Positions 42,195 to 51,567 of a DNA stretch of 64,000 nucleotides are shown here, piece by piece. The notes beneath the pieces were generated by a model, which did no database searches, was not told the origin of the DNA, and saw only the letters and a list, made by a program, of their open reading frames with translations. Within the stretch, counting starts at the first letter, position 1. Each line of letters opens with the position of its first letter. The position numbers and the translations under genes were made by a program. This DNA is from Bacillota bacterium (lineage in GTDB: Bacteria; Bacillota; Clostridia; Lachnospirales; Lachnospiraceae), in the NCBI GenBank assembly GCA_029224465.1, contig JAQXUQ010000014.1, positions 1-64,000 of the forward strand. Direction: 5' to 3'.

Positions 42195-43240
42195 TGGCAA
42201 TGGACCGTTTTGAAGATATCATCGGTCAGGAGGAAGCGGTAAGGCACCTGCAGACCGCCCTGAAGGAACACAGAATTTCACACTCTTATATCATCCACGG
42301 AGACCGTGGCAGCAGTAAAAAGGAGCTGGCAATGGCGTTTGCGGCAGCGCTTTTATGCGGGCAGCCGGAAAACGTAAACGGCATTTTAGAGCCATGCGGC
42401 AGGTGCCGGTCGTGCCTGCAGGCGCAGGCGGGGGATCATCCGGATATCCGTGTTTTTACGCACAGAAAGAAAACACCTTCCGAGAAATCGGCAGCGCTGA
42501 ACGTGGATGAAGTGCGGGCACTGCGAAGCGATGTGCAGATCAAGCCGTACAGCAGCGACTATAAGATTTATATTGTCGAACACGCGGAGAGCATGAATGC
42601 GTCCGCGCAGAACGCGCTTTTGAAGACACTGGAAGAGCCTCCGGAATATGCCGTGATTTTCCTTCTGTCGGAGAATTTGTCGACATTCCTGCCGACGGTT
42701 CTGTCCCGGTGCGTGACGCTGCAGCTGCACCCTGTCGCGGAAAACCAGATCGCGGCTTATCTTGAGAAGAAGGAGCTTGCTTCAAAGGAGCGGGCGGTGC
42801 TGCTTGCGGGACTTTCCCATGGAAACCTGCAGCGGGCGGCGGAGCTTTCGCGGGATGAAGATTTCGCGGCGTTTCTTGAAGAAGCGCTGGCGCTTCTTCG
42901 GACTCTGCAGGGAAGGAATGCCGCGGAGATCATTGATTTTACGCAGAAGATTGCCGGCAAAAAGCTGGAGGTCTCCCGCGCCGATGACTTTCTGGACATT
43001 ACGGAGAGTTATTACCGGGATGTGCTCCTGCAGAAGGCCGTCATGCGGCAGGAGATTCTGATATTTAAAGGCGAGATACCGTATATCGCGGAAACGGCGG
43101 AGCATCTTTCCCTGCGGCAGATCCGGATGATTCTGGAAGCCGCGGAGACAGCGCGCAGGAGGCGCTCGAACGCCGGAAATGACGCGCTGATACTGGAAAT
43201 GATGCTGCTGGATATCCGCAGCGTATTAAAGAGCAGGTAA
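42194..43240 (+). CDS. holB: DNA polymerase III delta-prime subunit
   Basis: 348 residues from the ATG that overlaps the kinase gene stop. The clamp-loader AAA+ fold shows DIIGQEEAVRHLQTAL, a degenerate P-loop HGDRGSSKKELA (Ser where Gly is usual), the zinc-binding CGRCRSC, and VEHAESMNASAQNALLKTLEEPP, which carries the delta-prime sensor region. Delta-prime does not hydrolyse ATP but completes the clamp-loader pentamer that loads the sliding clamp. The order holB-ricT-(yabA)-trmN6-rsmI is the one seen in Bacillus; yabA is absent here. Confidence 0.92.
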   Translation: MAMDRFEDIIGQEEAVRHLQTALKEHRISHSYIIHGDRGSSKKELAMAFAAALLCGQPENVNGILEPCGRCRSCLQAQAGDHPDIRVFTHRKKTPSEKSAALNVDEVRALRSDVQIKPYSSDYKIYIVEHAESMNASAQNALLKTLEEPPEYAVIFLLSENLSTFLPTVLSRCVTLQLHPVAENQIAAYLEKKELASKERAVLLAGLSHGNLQRAAELSRDEDFAAFLEEALALLRTLQGRNAAEIIDFTQKIAGKKLEVSRADDFLDITESYYRDVLLQKAVMRQEILIFKGEIPYIAETAEHLSLRQIRMILEAAETARRRRSNAGNDALILEMMLLDIRSVLKSR

Positions 43241-43278
43241 CCGGCAAAAAACGAGCCTGCAAGCTAAAGGAGCCGTAT

Positions 43279-44721
43279 ATGGCGTTTGAAGAGCAGATGG
43301 AAGAAGAGAAGGAGCAGGAACTCCTTGAAGAGATCTCAGAAGAACCGCAGACACCCGCGGGGCTGGACGACGATATCCTCGGAGATGATACCGGCGATAT
43401 TCCGGGAGAGGAATCCCGGGAGCCTCTGGAAAACGGAAAGAGCGGAAACGTCCGGGTTGTCGGCGTCCGTTTCCGCATTGCCGGGAAAGCGTATTACTTT
43501 GATCCCGCGGAGCTTCCTGTCCGGCGCGGCAGCCACGTGATTGTGGAAACCGCGAGAGGAATCGAATACGGAACCGTTGTCTGCAGCCCGATGGAAATTG
43601 ACAGGAAGAAATGCAAGGCGCCGGTCAGGCCGATTATCCGGATGGCCACGCCGGACGATGACGCAAGGGAACAGTCGAACAGAGAGCATGAAAAGGAAGC
43701 TTTCAGGACCTGCCAGAGCAAGATCCGCCAGCACAGGCTGGATATGAAGCTGATCGATGCGGAATACACGTTCGACAACAGCAAAATCCTGTTTTATTTC
43801 ACGGCGGACGGGCGGGTTGATTTCCGTGATCTTGTAAAAGATCTGGCCGGGATTTTTCATACCAGAATCGAGCTTCGCCAGATCGGCGTGCGCGACGAGA
43901 CTAAGATTCTCGGCGGATACGGCATCTGCGGAAGACCGCTCTGCTGTCATACGTATCTGTCCGATTTCATACCGGTTTCGATCAAGATGGCCAAGGAGCA
44001 GAATCTTTCGCTGAACCCATCGAAGATTTCGGGCGTCTGCGGGCGGCTCATGTGCTGCCTGAAAAACGAAGAGGAGACCTATGAGGAGCTCAACCGAAAA
44101 CTTCCGAGAATCGGGGATGAAGTGCAGGGCAGCGACGGCCTGACCGGTGAAGTGGAAAGCGTTAACGTACTCCGGCAGAGAGTCCGTATTCTGGTTGAAG
44201 TGGAAGACGAGAAGGAGCTGCATGAGTACGCGGCGGAAGATGTGACGATTCTGCGCCGCAGAAAAAGAGGACAGGCAAGGCCGAAGTTCAAAAGAAGCGA
44301 GGAGAGACCGGACAGCCGCAGAGCAGGCGCGTCATCTGCCGCAAGAGGGAGCGCCGCAGGCGCGGCATCCGACAGCAGCGGGAGCACGGAGCATCCGCAG
44401 GAGCCGGGCAGTGCAGCGTTCTCCGGCGCGCAGCAGGATAAGGCACAGCCGGGAGCCGCAGGTGCCAGAGATAAAGACAGACGTGCCGGCAGGGAAGAGG
44501 GCCGGAGCGACGAGAGAGCCCGCGGAAGAAGAAACCGCGGACTCAGAAGGGAAGAGCGGGACGCAGGGACGGGACGCTCTGCGGATACAGCGCAGAAGCC
44601 GGAGCGGGAAGAAGGGGACGCGCCGGCCGGAATTCCCGGCGGAGCGCAAGGCAGCCGCAGAAGAAGCCGCGGAAGGCGCAGGCCTCCCAGAAAACCGCAG
44701 GAACCGGGAGACAATCAATGA
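43279..44721 (+). CDS. ricT: RicT/YaaT-like PSP1-domain protein
   Basis: 480 residues, AAAGGAG upstream. An acidic N-terminal stretch (1-55) is followed by the PSP1 domain (about 60-330) with VVGVRFRIAGKAYYFDP and the cysteine-rich GGYGICGRPLCCHTYL...SGVCGRLMCCLKNE, which provides 4Fe-4S ligands in the RicAFT complex. In Bacillus this complex supports RNase Y-dependent mRNA maturation. The last 130 or so residues are a disordered Arg/Gly/Ala/Ser/Glu-rich tail that the Bacillus protein lacks; it may bind RNA. The stop overlaps trmN6 (ATGA). Confidence 0.9.
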   Translation: MAFEEQMEEEKEQELLEEISEEPQTPAGLDDDILGDDTGDIPGEESREPLENGKSGNVRVVGVRFRIAGKAYYFDPAELPVRRGSHVIVETARGIEYGTVVCSPMEIDRKKCKAPVRPIIRMATPDDDAREQSNREHEKEAFRTCQSKIRQHRLDMKLIDAEYTFDNSKILFYFTADGRVDFRDLVKDLAGIFHTRIELRQIGVRDETKILGGYGICGRPLCCHTYLSDFIPVSIKMAKEQNLSLNPSKISGVCGRLMCCLKNEEETYEELNRKLPRIGDEVQGSDGLTGEVESVNVLRQRVRILVEVEDEKELHEYAAEDVTILRRRKRGQARPKFKRSEERPDSRRAGASSAARGSAAGAASDSSGSTEHPQEPGSAAFSGAQQDKAQPGAAGARDKDRRAGREEGRSDERARGRRNRGLRREERDAGTGRSADTAQKPEREEGDAPAGIPGGAQGSRRRSRGRRRPPRKPQEPGDNQ

Positions 44722-45437
44722 GCATCAAGCTGGATGATCTGCAGTGCTCGAATCTCCGGATTTATCAGGATACGGAGCGGTTTTGTTTTGGCATGGACGC
44801 AGTGCTCCTTTCGGGCTTTGCGAAAGCCGCGGAAGGGGCAAAGGTTCTGGACCTGGGCACAGGCACCGGTATCATACCGCTTCTTATGAGCGCAAAGACA
44901 AAAGCCTCGCATTTCTGCGCGCTTGAAATTCAGCAGGAGAGCGCGGCCCTGGCGAGAAAAAGCGTCGCGCTCAATCATCTGGAAGATAAAATTGACATTA
45001 TCACAGGCGATATCAGGGAAGCAGGCGAAATATTTCCGGCTGCTTCTTTTGATGTGATCACTTCAAATCCGCCTTACATGACAGGCGGGCACGGACTGCT
45101 GAATCCGGGCAGCGCGAAGGCAATCGCGCGCCATGAGATTATGTGCACGTTCGAGGATCTTGCGTGCGCAGCGGAAAAGCTGCTGCGTCCGGGCGGAAGC
45201 TTTTACCTTGTACACAGACCGTTCCGTCTTGCCGAGATCCTGTATGTGCTGAAAAATCACCATCTTGAGCCGAAGCGGATGCGTCTCGTGTATCCGTATA
45301 TTGACAGGGAGCCGAATATGGTCCTTCTTGCGTGCGTGCGCGGCGGAAGGCAGCGGATGCAGATTGATCCGCCGCTGATTGTCTACCGCTCGCCCGGCGT
45401 TTACACGGAAGAAATCCGCACGATATACGGCTACTGA
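44718..45437 (+). CDS. trmN6: tRNA1(Val) (adenine37-N6)-methyltransferase family
   Basis: 239 residues. The SAM-binding motif I is VLDLGTGTGIIPLL, and the amino-methyltransferase motif NPPY lies in DVITSNPPYMTGG, the hallmark of N6-adenine methyltransferases. It begins DDLQCSNLRIYQDTERFCFGMDAVLLSGF, as in YabB/YfiC. Methylation of A37 of tRNA-Val is the family function. It overlaps ricT by 4 bp, and rsmI follows after 17 bp. Confidence 0.92.
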   Translation: MSIKLDDLQCSNLRIYQDTERFCFGMDAVLLSGFAKAAEGAKVLDLGTGTGIIPLLMSAKTKASHFCALEIQQESAALARKSVALNHLEDKIDIITGDIREAGEIFPAASFDVITSNPPYMTGGHGLLNPGSAKAIARHEIMCTFEDLACAAEKLLRPGGSFYLVHRPFRLAEILYVLKNHHLEPKRMRLVYPYIDREPNMVLLACVRGGRQRMQIDPPLIVYRSPGVYTEEIRTIYGY

Positions 45438-45454
45438 GAGCCGGAAGGAAAGCT

Positions 45455-46318
45455 ATGGCAGGAACATTATATCTTTGCGCGACACCGATCGGAAACCTCG
45501 GGGACATTACGCTGCGCGTTCTGGAGACTCTGAAAGAAGCCGATCTGATCGCGGCCGAGGATACGCGGAATACGCTGGGACTTCTGAATCATTACGGGAT
45601 TAAGAAACCGCTGACCAGCTACCACGAACATAATAAGTTCGAGAAGGCGGACGAACTGATACGCCAGCTTCTTCTCGGGAAAAACATCGCCGTCGTAACC
45701 GACGCCGGCACGCCCGCGATTTCCGATCCGGGAGAAGTACTTGCGGCAAAGTGTCTGGAACAGGGCATCCGCGTCACATCGCTGCCGGGCGCCTGCGCTC
45801 TGATTACGGCGCTTACGATGTCGGGCATGAGCGCAAGACGCTTTTGTTTTGAAGGCTTTCTTCCGCCGGACAAAAAGGAAAGAGCCCGCGTTCTGGAGCG
45901 GCTTTCCGGGGAGGAGCGGACGACGATTTTCTATGAAGCGCCGCACCATTTAAAGTCGACGCTGCGGGAACTGCTTTCTGCCGCGGGCGACCGGAAAATC
46001 ACGATCTGCAGGGAGCTGACCAAGAAATTCGAGGAAGCGGTGCCGACAACGCTACAGGGCGCTGTGGATTACTACGAAGAAAACGCGCCGCGGGGCGAAT
46101 ATGTTCTTGTGATTGCAGGCGCGGACCCGGAAGAAAATAAAAAGAGAAAAGAACAGGACTGGCAGAACCTTTCTCTGGAAGAGCATATGAAGATCTACGA
46201 GGACCGGGGCTTTGACAGAAAGGAAGCCATGAAGAAAGTCGCGGCGGACCGGGGTGTTTCCAAGAGAGATGTTTACAACGCACTTCTTTCAAAAAAACAG
46301 CCGGACGATCCTGCCTGA
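45455..46318 (+). CDS. rsmI: 16S rRNA (cytidine1402-2'-O)-methyltransferase
   Basis: 287 residues of the tetrapyrrole-methylase fold. The signatures are LYLCATPIGNLGDIT, AEDTRNT, VTDAGTPAISDPG and the SAM-site block LPGACALITAL. The C-terminal 40 residues (EEHMKIYEDRGFDRKEAMKKVAADRGVSKRDVYNALL) form the small RsmI helical domain. The enzyme methylates C1402 of 16S rRNA in the decoding centre. It ends the pyk-to-rsmI operon; a new promoter follows. Confidence 0.95.
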   Translation: MAGTLYLCATPIGNLGDITLRVLETLKEADLIAAEDTRNTLGLLNHYGIKKPLTSYHEHNKFEKADELIRQLLLGKNIAVVTDAGTPAISDPGEVLAAKCLEQGIRVTSLPGACALITALTMSGMSARRFCFEGFLPPDKKERARVLERLSGEERTTIFYEAPHHLKSTLRELLSAAGDRKITICRELTKKFEEAVPTTLQGAVDYYEENAPRGEYVLVIAGADPEENKKRKEQDWQNLSLEEHMKIYEDRGFDRKEAMKKVAADRGVSKRDVYNALLSKKQPDDPA

Positions 46319-46404
46319 ATGACAGCGGCACGGTTTTCTGTACTGCGCAGGTGCCCTGATTTCTTAAAATTGTGAAAAGAAAGTGAATTCTGCGGTACGG
46401 GTTA

Positions 46405-46433
46405 TTGTCTGACCCGGGGAAGTATGGTATAAA
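46405..46433 (+). promoter_or_regulatory. pckA promoter
   Basis: TTGTCT (46405-46410), 17-bp spacer, TATAAA (46428-46433), about 53 nt leader before pckA. Confidence 0.68.
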
Positions 46434-46492
46434 TTTATAGGCGTTAAAAAAGTAACAAACTTTTAAGCATAGATTTACAGGAGGAAATACAA

Positions 46493-48106
46493 ATGGCAGC
46501 AGTTGATCTTACCCAGTATGGTATCACCGGCACGACAGAGGTTGTCTACAATCCGTCGTACGAGACACTGTTCGAAGAAGAGACCAAGCCCGGCCTTACA
46601 GGCTATGAAGTCGGCAAGGTGAGCGAGCTCGGCGCGGTTGATGTTTTCACCGGCGTATACACAGGACGTTCTCCTAAAGATAAGTTCATTGTTATGGATG
46701 AGAACTCCAAGGACACGGTATGGTGGACTTCCGACGAATATAAGAACGACAACCATCCGGCAAGCAAGGAAGCATGGGACGCAGTCAAGAAGATCGCGCA
46801 GAAGGAGCTGTCAAACAAGAAGCTCTATGTTGTCGATGCTTTCTGCGGCGCGAACGAAGACACCCGCATGGCTGTACGCTTCATCGTGGAAGTCGCATGG
46901 CAGGCACACTTCGTAACAAACATGTTCATCAGACCTACGGAAGAAGAGCTTGCGAACTTCAAGCCTGATTTCGTAGTTTACAACGCTTCCAAGGCGAAGG
47001 TTGAGAACTATAAGGAACTCGGCCTCAACTCCGAGACAGCAGTTGTCTTCAACAGCACATCCCGCGAACAGGTTATCATCAACACATGGTACGGCGGCGA
47101 GATGAAGAAGGGCATGTTCTCCATGATGAACTACTACATGCCTTTAAAGGGTATCGCTTCGATGCACTGCTCCGCGAACACCGATTACGAAGGCAAGCAT
47201 AAATCGATCTTCTTCGGTCTGTCCGGCACCGGCAAGACAACGCTGTCCACAGATCCCAAGAGACTGCTGATCGGCGATGACGAGCACGGCTGGGATGACA
47301 ACGGCGTCTTCAACTACGAAGGCGGCTGCTACGCAAAGGTTATCAACCTTGACGCGGAAGCGGAACCGGATATCTATGGCGCGATCAAGAGAGACGCTCT
47401 TCTTGAGAACGTAACAATTGACGATAACGGCAAGCTTGATTTCGCTGACAAGAGCGTAACCGAGAACACCCGTGTGTCTTACCCGATCGATCACATTGAG
47501 AAGATCGTCAAGAAGGTGAACGGCAAGTCCGCAGGACCGGATGCCGAGAACGTAATCTTCCTTTCCGCGGATGCGTTCGGCGTTCTTCCTCCGGTTTCCA
47601 TCCTGACGCCCGAGCAGACCAAGTATTACTTCCTGTCCGGCTTCACAGCGAAGCTTGCCGGCACAGAGCGCGGCATCACAGAGCCTACACCTACGTTCTC
47701 CGCATGCTTCGGCCAGGCGTTCCTCGAGCTGCATCCGACCAAGTACGCGGAAGAGCTTGTCAAGAAGATGGACAAGGTCGGCGCAAAGGCTTATCTTGTG
47801 AACACAGGCTGGAACGGCACAGGCAAGCGTATCTCCATCAAGGATACCCGCGGAATCATCACGGCAATCCAGAACGGCGATGTAGCAAAGGCCGAGACCA
47901 AGAAGATCCCTTACTTCAACTTCGAAGTTCCGACATCCCTGCCGGGTGTTGATCCTGCAATTCTGGATCCCCGCGACACCTACAAGGACGCTGCGGAGTG
48001 GGATGAGAAGGCAAAGGATCTGGCGGCAAGATTCCAGAAGAACTTTGTAAAGTATACATTCAACGAGGCAGGCAAGGCTCTTGTAGCGGCAGGCCCGCAG
48101 CTTTAA
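46493..48106 (+). CDS. pckA: ATP-dependent phosphoenolpyruvate carboxykinase
   Basis: 537 residues, AGGAGG seven bases upstream. The Walker-type loop [11 protein letters not shown] and metal site [10 protein letters not shown] are intact, and [10 protein letters not shown] and the SEQ-like [13 protein letters not shown] region identify the ATP family. It interconverts oxaloacetate plus ATP with PEP, CO2 and ADP; in fermenting anaerobes it often runs toward oxaloacetate, fixing CO2 and making ATP. Codon use is markedly biased to frequent codons (AAG, GAA/GAG, GGC, CTT), suggesting high expression. It is monocistronic, ending at a hairpin at 48187. Confidence 0.97.
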   Translation: MAAVDLTQYGITGTTEVVYNPSYETLFEEETKPGLTGYEVGKVSELGAVDVFTGVYTGRSPKDKFIVMDENSKDTVWWTSDEYKNDNHPASKEAWDAVKKIAQKELSNKKLYVVDAFCGANEDTRMAVRFIVEVAWQAHFVTNMFIRPTEEELANFKPDFVVYNASKAKVENYKELGLNSETAVVFNSTSREQVIINTWYGGEMKKGMFSMMNYYMPLKGIASMHCSANTDYEGKHKSIFFGLSGTGKTTLSTDPKRLLIGDDEHGWDDNGVFNYEGGCYAKVINLDAEAEPDIYGAIKRDALLENVTIDDNGKLDFADKSVTENTRVSYPIDHIEKIVKKVNGKSAGPDAENVIFLSADAFGVLPPVSILTPEQTKYYFLSGFTAKLAGTERGITEPTPTFSACFGQAFLELHPTKYAEELVKKMDKVGAKAYLVNTGWNGTGKRISIKDTRGIITAIQNGDVAKAETKKIPYFNFEVPTSLPGVDPAILDPRDTYKDAAEWDEKAKDLAARFQKNFVKYTFNEAGKALVAAGPQL

Positions 48107-48186
48107 TTAATGTCTTCTTCCTTCCGCCTGCTCTGCAGCGGAAGGGAAAGACAGCAATAGCGGCATCAGTACATAATAAAGCCTTC

Positions 48187-48222
48187 GAGCGTCATCCGGC
48201 GGTATGCCGGGTGGCGCTCTTT
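48187..48222 (+). terminator. Terminator after pckA
   Basis: A 14-bp stem with two G-U pairs (48187-48200/48206-48219), followed by TTTCGGGTTGTTTT. An additional CCTTCCGC/GCGGAAGG stem lies at about 48119-48147. Confidence 0.65.
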
Positions 48223-48248
48223 CGGGTTGTTTTGCAGCGGGGAATTTT

Positions 48249-49169
48249 ATGGCAGTATACGCGGTCAGCGACATTCACGGAGCGCTGGATGAGTTTGAAA
48301 GACTTCTGAAAAAGATCAATTTTCAAGGCGGCGGTCCCGACACTTTATATCTTCTCGGAGACTACGGCGACTGGGGCGCAAAGTCGATGGAGACACTGCG
48401 TTTTGTGCAGGAACTTGATGAAACTTATGAGAACGTCCATTGCCTTCTTGGAAATCATGAGCAGATGTTTCTGGACACCATCGCGTCCGGCTACCGCGGC
48501 GCGGAACCGGACAATCAGATCGCGCGGAACTGGATTGTAAATAACCACGGGCAGGTCACCTGGGACGCATTCGCGGACATGCGTCAGCAGGACCGCAGAA
48601 AGCTGGTGGCATGGATGAGCAGACTCCCGCTCTCCTATTCGGTTTCGGTAGAGGGACATCTGTACATGCTTGCGCACGCGTTCCCCTATCATTATGATAT
48701 TGAATACACGGAGCAGGAGGCACAGCGAAGACGTAAAGACGCGATCTGGCACAGGATGCTGATCTCCGAAGACCCGTTTGAACAGTATCAGGGAAAACAG
48801 CCATATGAAACGCTGATCTGCGGCCATACGATTTCGGACTACTATTACCAGCAGGTAAGGGCGGCCGGCGGCAAAACAGCACTCACCGCATCCGTTCCCC
48901 AGAGAAACCGTATCTATCACGGGAACCGGTTTGTCGATATCGACTGCGGCGCAAAATGTATGGATGAAAAGCCGGGCGGGGGAGAAGTCATTCACGCCGC
49001 CGCGATGCGCGCGCAGCTCGCCGCCTACCGCCTTGATGACAAAGAAGAGTTTTACGTTCACAGAACCGCCGCGGAAACGGTAGCCGGCGGTATGGACATG
49101 CATTTTCCGGATGTACACCTTCCGGACGTGCATCTGCCGGACATGAATTTCCTGACCAAATACTTATGA
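48249..49169 (+). CDS. Calcineurin-like Ser/Thr phosphatase
   Basis: 306 residues from the ATG at 48249. It carries the PPP metallophosphatase motifs YAVSDIHG (GDxHG-like, first metal), YLLGDYGDWG (second block) and LLGNHEQM (GNHE), with later histidines in LICGHTIS. Such small bacterial PPP enzymes dephosphorylate proteins or diadenosine tetraphosphate in the cytoplasm; the substrate cannot be told. The C-terminus has a curious short repeat (FPDVHLPDVHLPDMNFL). Its stop overlaps the following nuclease-like gene by ATGA, so the two are co-translated. Confidence 0.88.
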   Translation: MAVYAVSDIHGALDEFERLLKKINFQGGGPDTLYLLGDYGDWGAKSMETLRFVQELDETYENVHCLLGNHEQMFLDTIASGYRGAEPDNQIARNWIVNNHGQVTWDAFADMRQQDRRKLVAWMSRLPLSYSVSVEGHLYMLAHAFPYHYDIEYTEQEAQRRRKDAIWHRMLISEDPFEQYQGKQPYETLICGHTISDYYYQQVRAAGGKTALTASVPQRNRIYHGNRFVDIDCGAKCMDEKPGGGEVIHAAAMRAQLAAYRLDDKEEFYVHRTAAETVAGGMDMHFPDVHLPDVHLPDMNFLTKYL

Positions 49170-49612
49170 CAATACAGATGATTTATCTGCTCCTTGGCAT
49201 CTGCATTCTCGCGGCATTCATTGTTCTCCTTTTGTTTCTCCGGAGGAACGCGCGGAAACGGAACACGCCCGACGGCATGGAGGGACACGATTTTGAATAT
49301 TACTGCGCGGACCTTCTGCGCGGCGCGGGATTTTCAGGCGTCCGCGTAACGAGAGGCAGCGGGGATTTCGGCGCGGATATTCTTGCCGAAAAGGACGGCG
49401 TTACCTACGCGGTCCAATGTAAATGCTACAACGGTCCGGTCGGGGTTTCTGCGGTCCAGGAGGTCTACGCAGGTGCGGCCTTTTACGACAGGATGGTAGG
49501 CGTGGTCATGACCAATACCTTTTTTACCGCTCCTGCAGTTACGATCGCGAGGAAGCTCCATGTTCTGCTCTGGGACCGGGAGTATCTGGAGCAGGTTCTC
49601 GGCGGCAGATAA
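49166..49612 (+). CDS. Membrane-tethered Mrr-like nuclease-fold protein
   Basis: 148 residues. One transmembrane helix (about 4-25) and a basic stop-transfer (RRNARKR) precede a restriction-endonuclease-like domain of the Mrr_cat type: FEYYCADLLRGAGF, then GSGDFGADILAEKDGVTYAVQCKCY, with the D...QxK catalytic pattern, and AVQEVYAGAAFYDRMVGVVMTN. Such domains cut DNA, sometimes modified DNA. There is no methyltransferase nearby, so it is not a classical restriction system. Translation is coupled to the phosphatase upstream. It could take part in competence, DNA turnover or defence; none can be confirmed. Confidence 0.85.
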   Translation: MTIQMIYLLLGICILAAFIVLLLFLRRNARKRNTPDGMEGHDFEYYCADLLRGAGFSGVRVTRGSGDFGADILAEKDGVTYAVQCKCYNGPVGVSAVQEVYAGAAFYDRMVGVVMTNTFFTAPAVTIARKLHVLLWDREYLEQVLGGR

Positions 49613-49656
49613 TGCAAAGCTGCATTTTCCCTTACAATTTCGTATGAAGGCCGATC

Positions 49657-49686
49657 TTGAACTGTTCCGCACGTTTTGAATATGCT
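49657..49686 (+). promoter_or_regulatory. Possible promoter of the transketolase operon
   Basis: TTGAAC (49657-49662), 18-bp spacer, TATGCT (49681-49686); an overlapping TATATA lies a few bases downstream. Confidence 0.45.
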
Positions 49687-49736
49687 ACTATATAAGCTGT
49701 TAATCAGAACATACCGCAGCAGACAGGAGGTTTTAC

Positions 49737-50576
49737 GTGAATACACTGGAATTGCAGAAGACGGCGAATGAAGTCCGCAAAGGCATTGTCATCGCTGTAC
49801 ACGCGGCAAAATCCGGCCATCCGGGCGGATCTCTCTCCGCGGCTGAGATTTTCACATATTTGTATTTTGAAGAAATGAACATTGATCCGGCGAACCCGAA
49901 GAACCCGGACAGAGACCGGTTTGTCCTCTCCAAGGGTCATGCGGCGCCCGGTCTGTATTCCGTGATGGCCGAGAGGGGATACTTCCCGAAGGAAGAGCTG
50001 ACAACGCTCCGGCATCTCGGAGCAAGACTGCAGGGACATCCCTGCATGCAGTATCTTCCGGGCATTGATATGAGCAGCGGTTCGCTGGGACAGGGAATCT
50101 CGGCTGCATGCGGCATTGCCCTGGCCGGCAGAATCGATCACAAGGATTACCGTGTCTATACACTGCTCGGTGACGGCGAGTGCGAGGAAGGACAGGTCTG
50201 GGAAGCGTCCATGTTCGCAGGCGCGAAGAAGCTGGACAACCTCTGTGTAATCGTAGATAACAACAACCTGCAGATTGACGGCAAAATTACAGACGTCAAC
50301 AATCCGTATCCGCTGGATAAAAAGTTCGAGGCATTCAATTTCCATGTAATCAATGTGAACGACGGAAATGACTTTGACGAGCTTCGCGCCGCATTTGAAG
50401 AAGCGCGCGGCACGAAGGGCATGCCGACGGCCATTATCGCGAAAACATTAAAGGGCAAGGGTGTTTCCTTCATGGAAGATCAGGCAGGCTGGCACGGAAA
50501 GGCTCCGAATGACGAGCAGTTTGAGACCGCAATGCAGGATCTGGAAAGGATTGGTGAAGAGTTATGCCGCAGGTAA
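49737..50576 (+). CDS. Transketolase, N-terminal subunit
   Basis: 279 residues with a GTG start and AGGAGG six bases upstream. It contains the thiamine-diphosphate-binding half: SGHPGGSLSAAEI, LSKGHAAPGLYSVM, and the GDG...N metal motif GDGECEEGQVWEASMFAGAKKLDNLCVIVDNNNLQ. Together with the C-terminal subunit encoded next, it makes a complete split transketolase, which transfers two-carbon ketol units between pentose and hexose phosphates. Split forms are common in Clostridia and archaea. The two genes overlap by 13 bp. Confidence 0.95.
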   Translation: MNTLELQKTANEVRKGIVIAVHAAKSGHPGGSLSAAEIFTYLYFEEMNIDPANPKNPDRDRFVLSKGHAAPGLYSVMAERGYFPKEELTTLRHLGARLQGHPCMQYLPGIDMSSGSLGQGISAACGIALAGRIDHKDYRVYTLLGDGECEEGQVWEASMFAGAKKLDNLCVIVDNNNLQIDGKITDVNNPYPLDKKFEAFNFHVINVNDGNDFDELRAAFEEARGTKGMPTAIIAKTLKGKGVSFMEDQAGWHGKAPNDEQFETAMQDLERIGEELCRR

Positions 50577-51505
50577 AGAAGATTGCAACCAGAGAAAGCT
50601 ACGGCAATGCGCTGAAAGAACTTGGAGCGGAGTATCCGCAGCTGGTCGTTCTGGACGCGGATCTTGCCGGGTCCACAAAGACGGCTGTTTTCCAAAAGGC
50701 ATTTCCGGACAGACATTTTGACTGCGGTATCGCGGAAGCGGATATGATGGGCATTGCCGCGGGCCTCGCGACCTGCGGAAAGATTCCGTTCGCAAGCTCT
50801 TTCGCAATGTTCGCGACCGGCCGCGCGTATGAAATCGTCCGCAATTCGATCGCCTATCCGCATCTGAATGTCAAGATCGGAGCGACGCACGCCGGCATCA
50901 GCGTCGGAGAGGACGGCGCAAGCCATCAGTGTCTCGAGGATATTGCGCTCATGCGCGGCCTGCCCGGCATGGTTGTCATGTGCCCTTCCGATGATGTCGA
51001 AGCCAGAAAGTGCGTAAAGGCTGCAGTTGAACATGACGGTCCGGTTTATATGCGTTTCGGCCGCGCGGCGGTTCCTGTCATCAATGACCCGGATATGGAT
51101 TTCAGGATCGGAAAGGGGACGCTCCTGCGGGAAGGCAGAGACGTGACCATCGTGGCAACCGGACTTTGCGTGAACAGCGCGATGGAGGCTGCCGAGATCC
51201 TGCGGCAGCAGGGGATTTCCGCGGAAGTCATTGACATCTGCACGATCAAACCGCTTGATGAAGAGCTGCTTCTTGCTTCCGCCGCCAAAACAGGACGCGT
51301 CGTAACCGCTGAAGAAGGCTGGATCACCGGCGGCCTTGGCAGCGCTGTCGCGGAGCTTCTTTCGGAAAAACTTCCGACAAGACTCTGCCGCATCGGCGTC
51401 GGCGACCGCTTCGGCGAGTCCGGAACCATGGAAGAGCTGATTCATCTGTTCGGTCTTGACGGCGAGGGCGTTGCGGCCAGAACAGCCGCGTTCGTCAGAG
51501 CATAA
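50564..51505 (+). CDS. Transketolase, C-terminal subunit
   Basis: 313 residues carrying the pyrimidine-binding and C-terminal domains: ATRESYGNALKEL, VVLDADLAGSTKT, DCGIAEADMMGIAAGLA (the catalytic glutamate region), GASHQCLEDIALMRGLP and MVVMCPSD, then the C-domain (VTAEEGWITGGLGSAVAELL). It pairs with the preceding N-terminal subunit. A hypothetical DXP-synthase-like role is less likely, given the neighbour rpe. The stop is followed by the rpe leader. Confidence 0.95.
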   Translation: MPQVKKIATRESYGNALKELGAEYPQLVVLDADLAGSTKTAVFQKAFPDRHFDCGIAEADMMGIAAGLATCGKIPFASSFAMFATGRAYEIVRNSIAYPHLNVKIGATHAGISVGEDGASHQCLEDIALMRGLPGMVVMCPSDDVEARKCVKAAVEHDGPVYMRFGRAAVPVINDPDMDFRIGKGTLLREGRDVTIVATGLCVNSAMEAAEILRQQGISAEVIDICTIKPLDEELLLASAAKTGRVVTAEEGWITGGLGSAVAELLSEKLPTRLCRIGVGDRFGESGTMEELIHLFGLDGEGVAARTAAFVRA

Positions 51506-51567
51506 ACCGGTGTTTCCTGGAGAGTATAACGGGAGCTGCCGGCAGAGCTGTAAAATCCATACGGTTA

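Noticed and set aside
49166-49612. Restriction-modification system
   Set aside because: The Mrr-like protein has no methyltransferase or specificity partner and carries a membrane helix.
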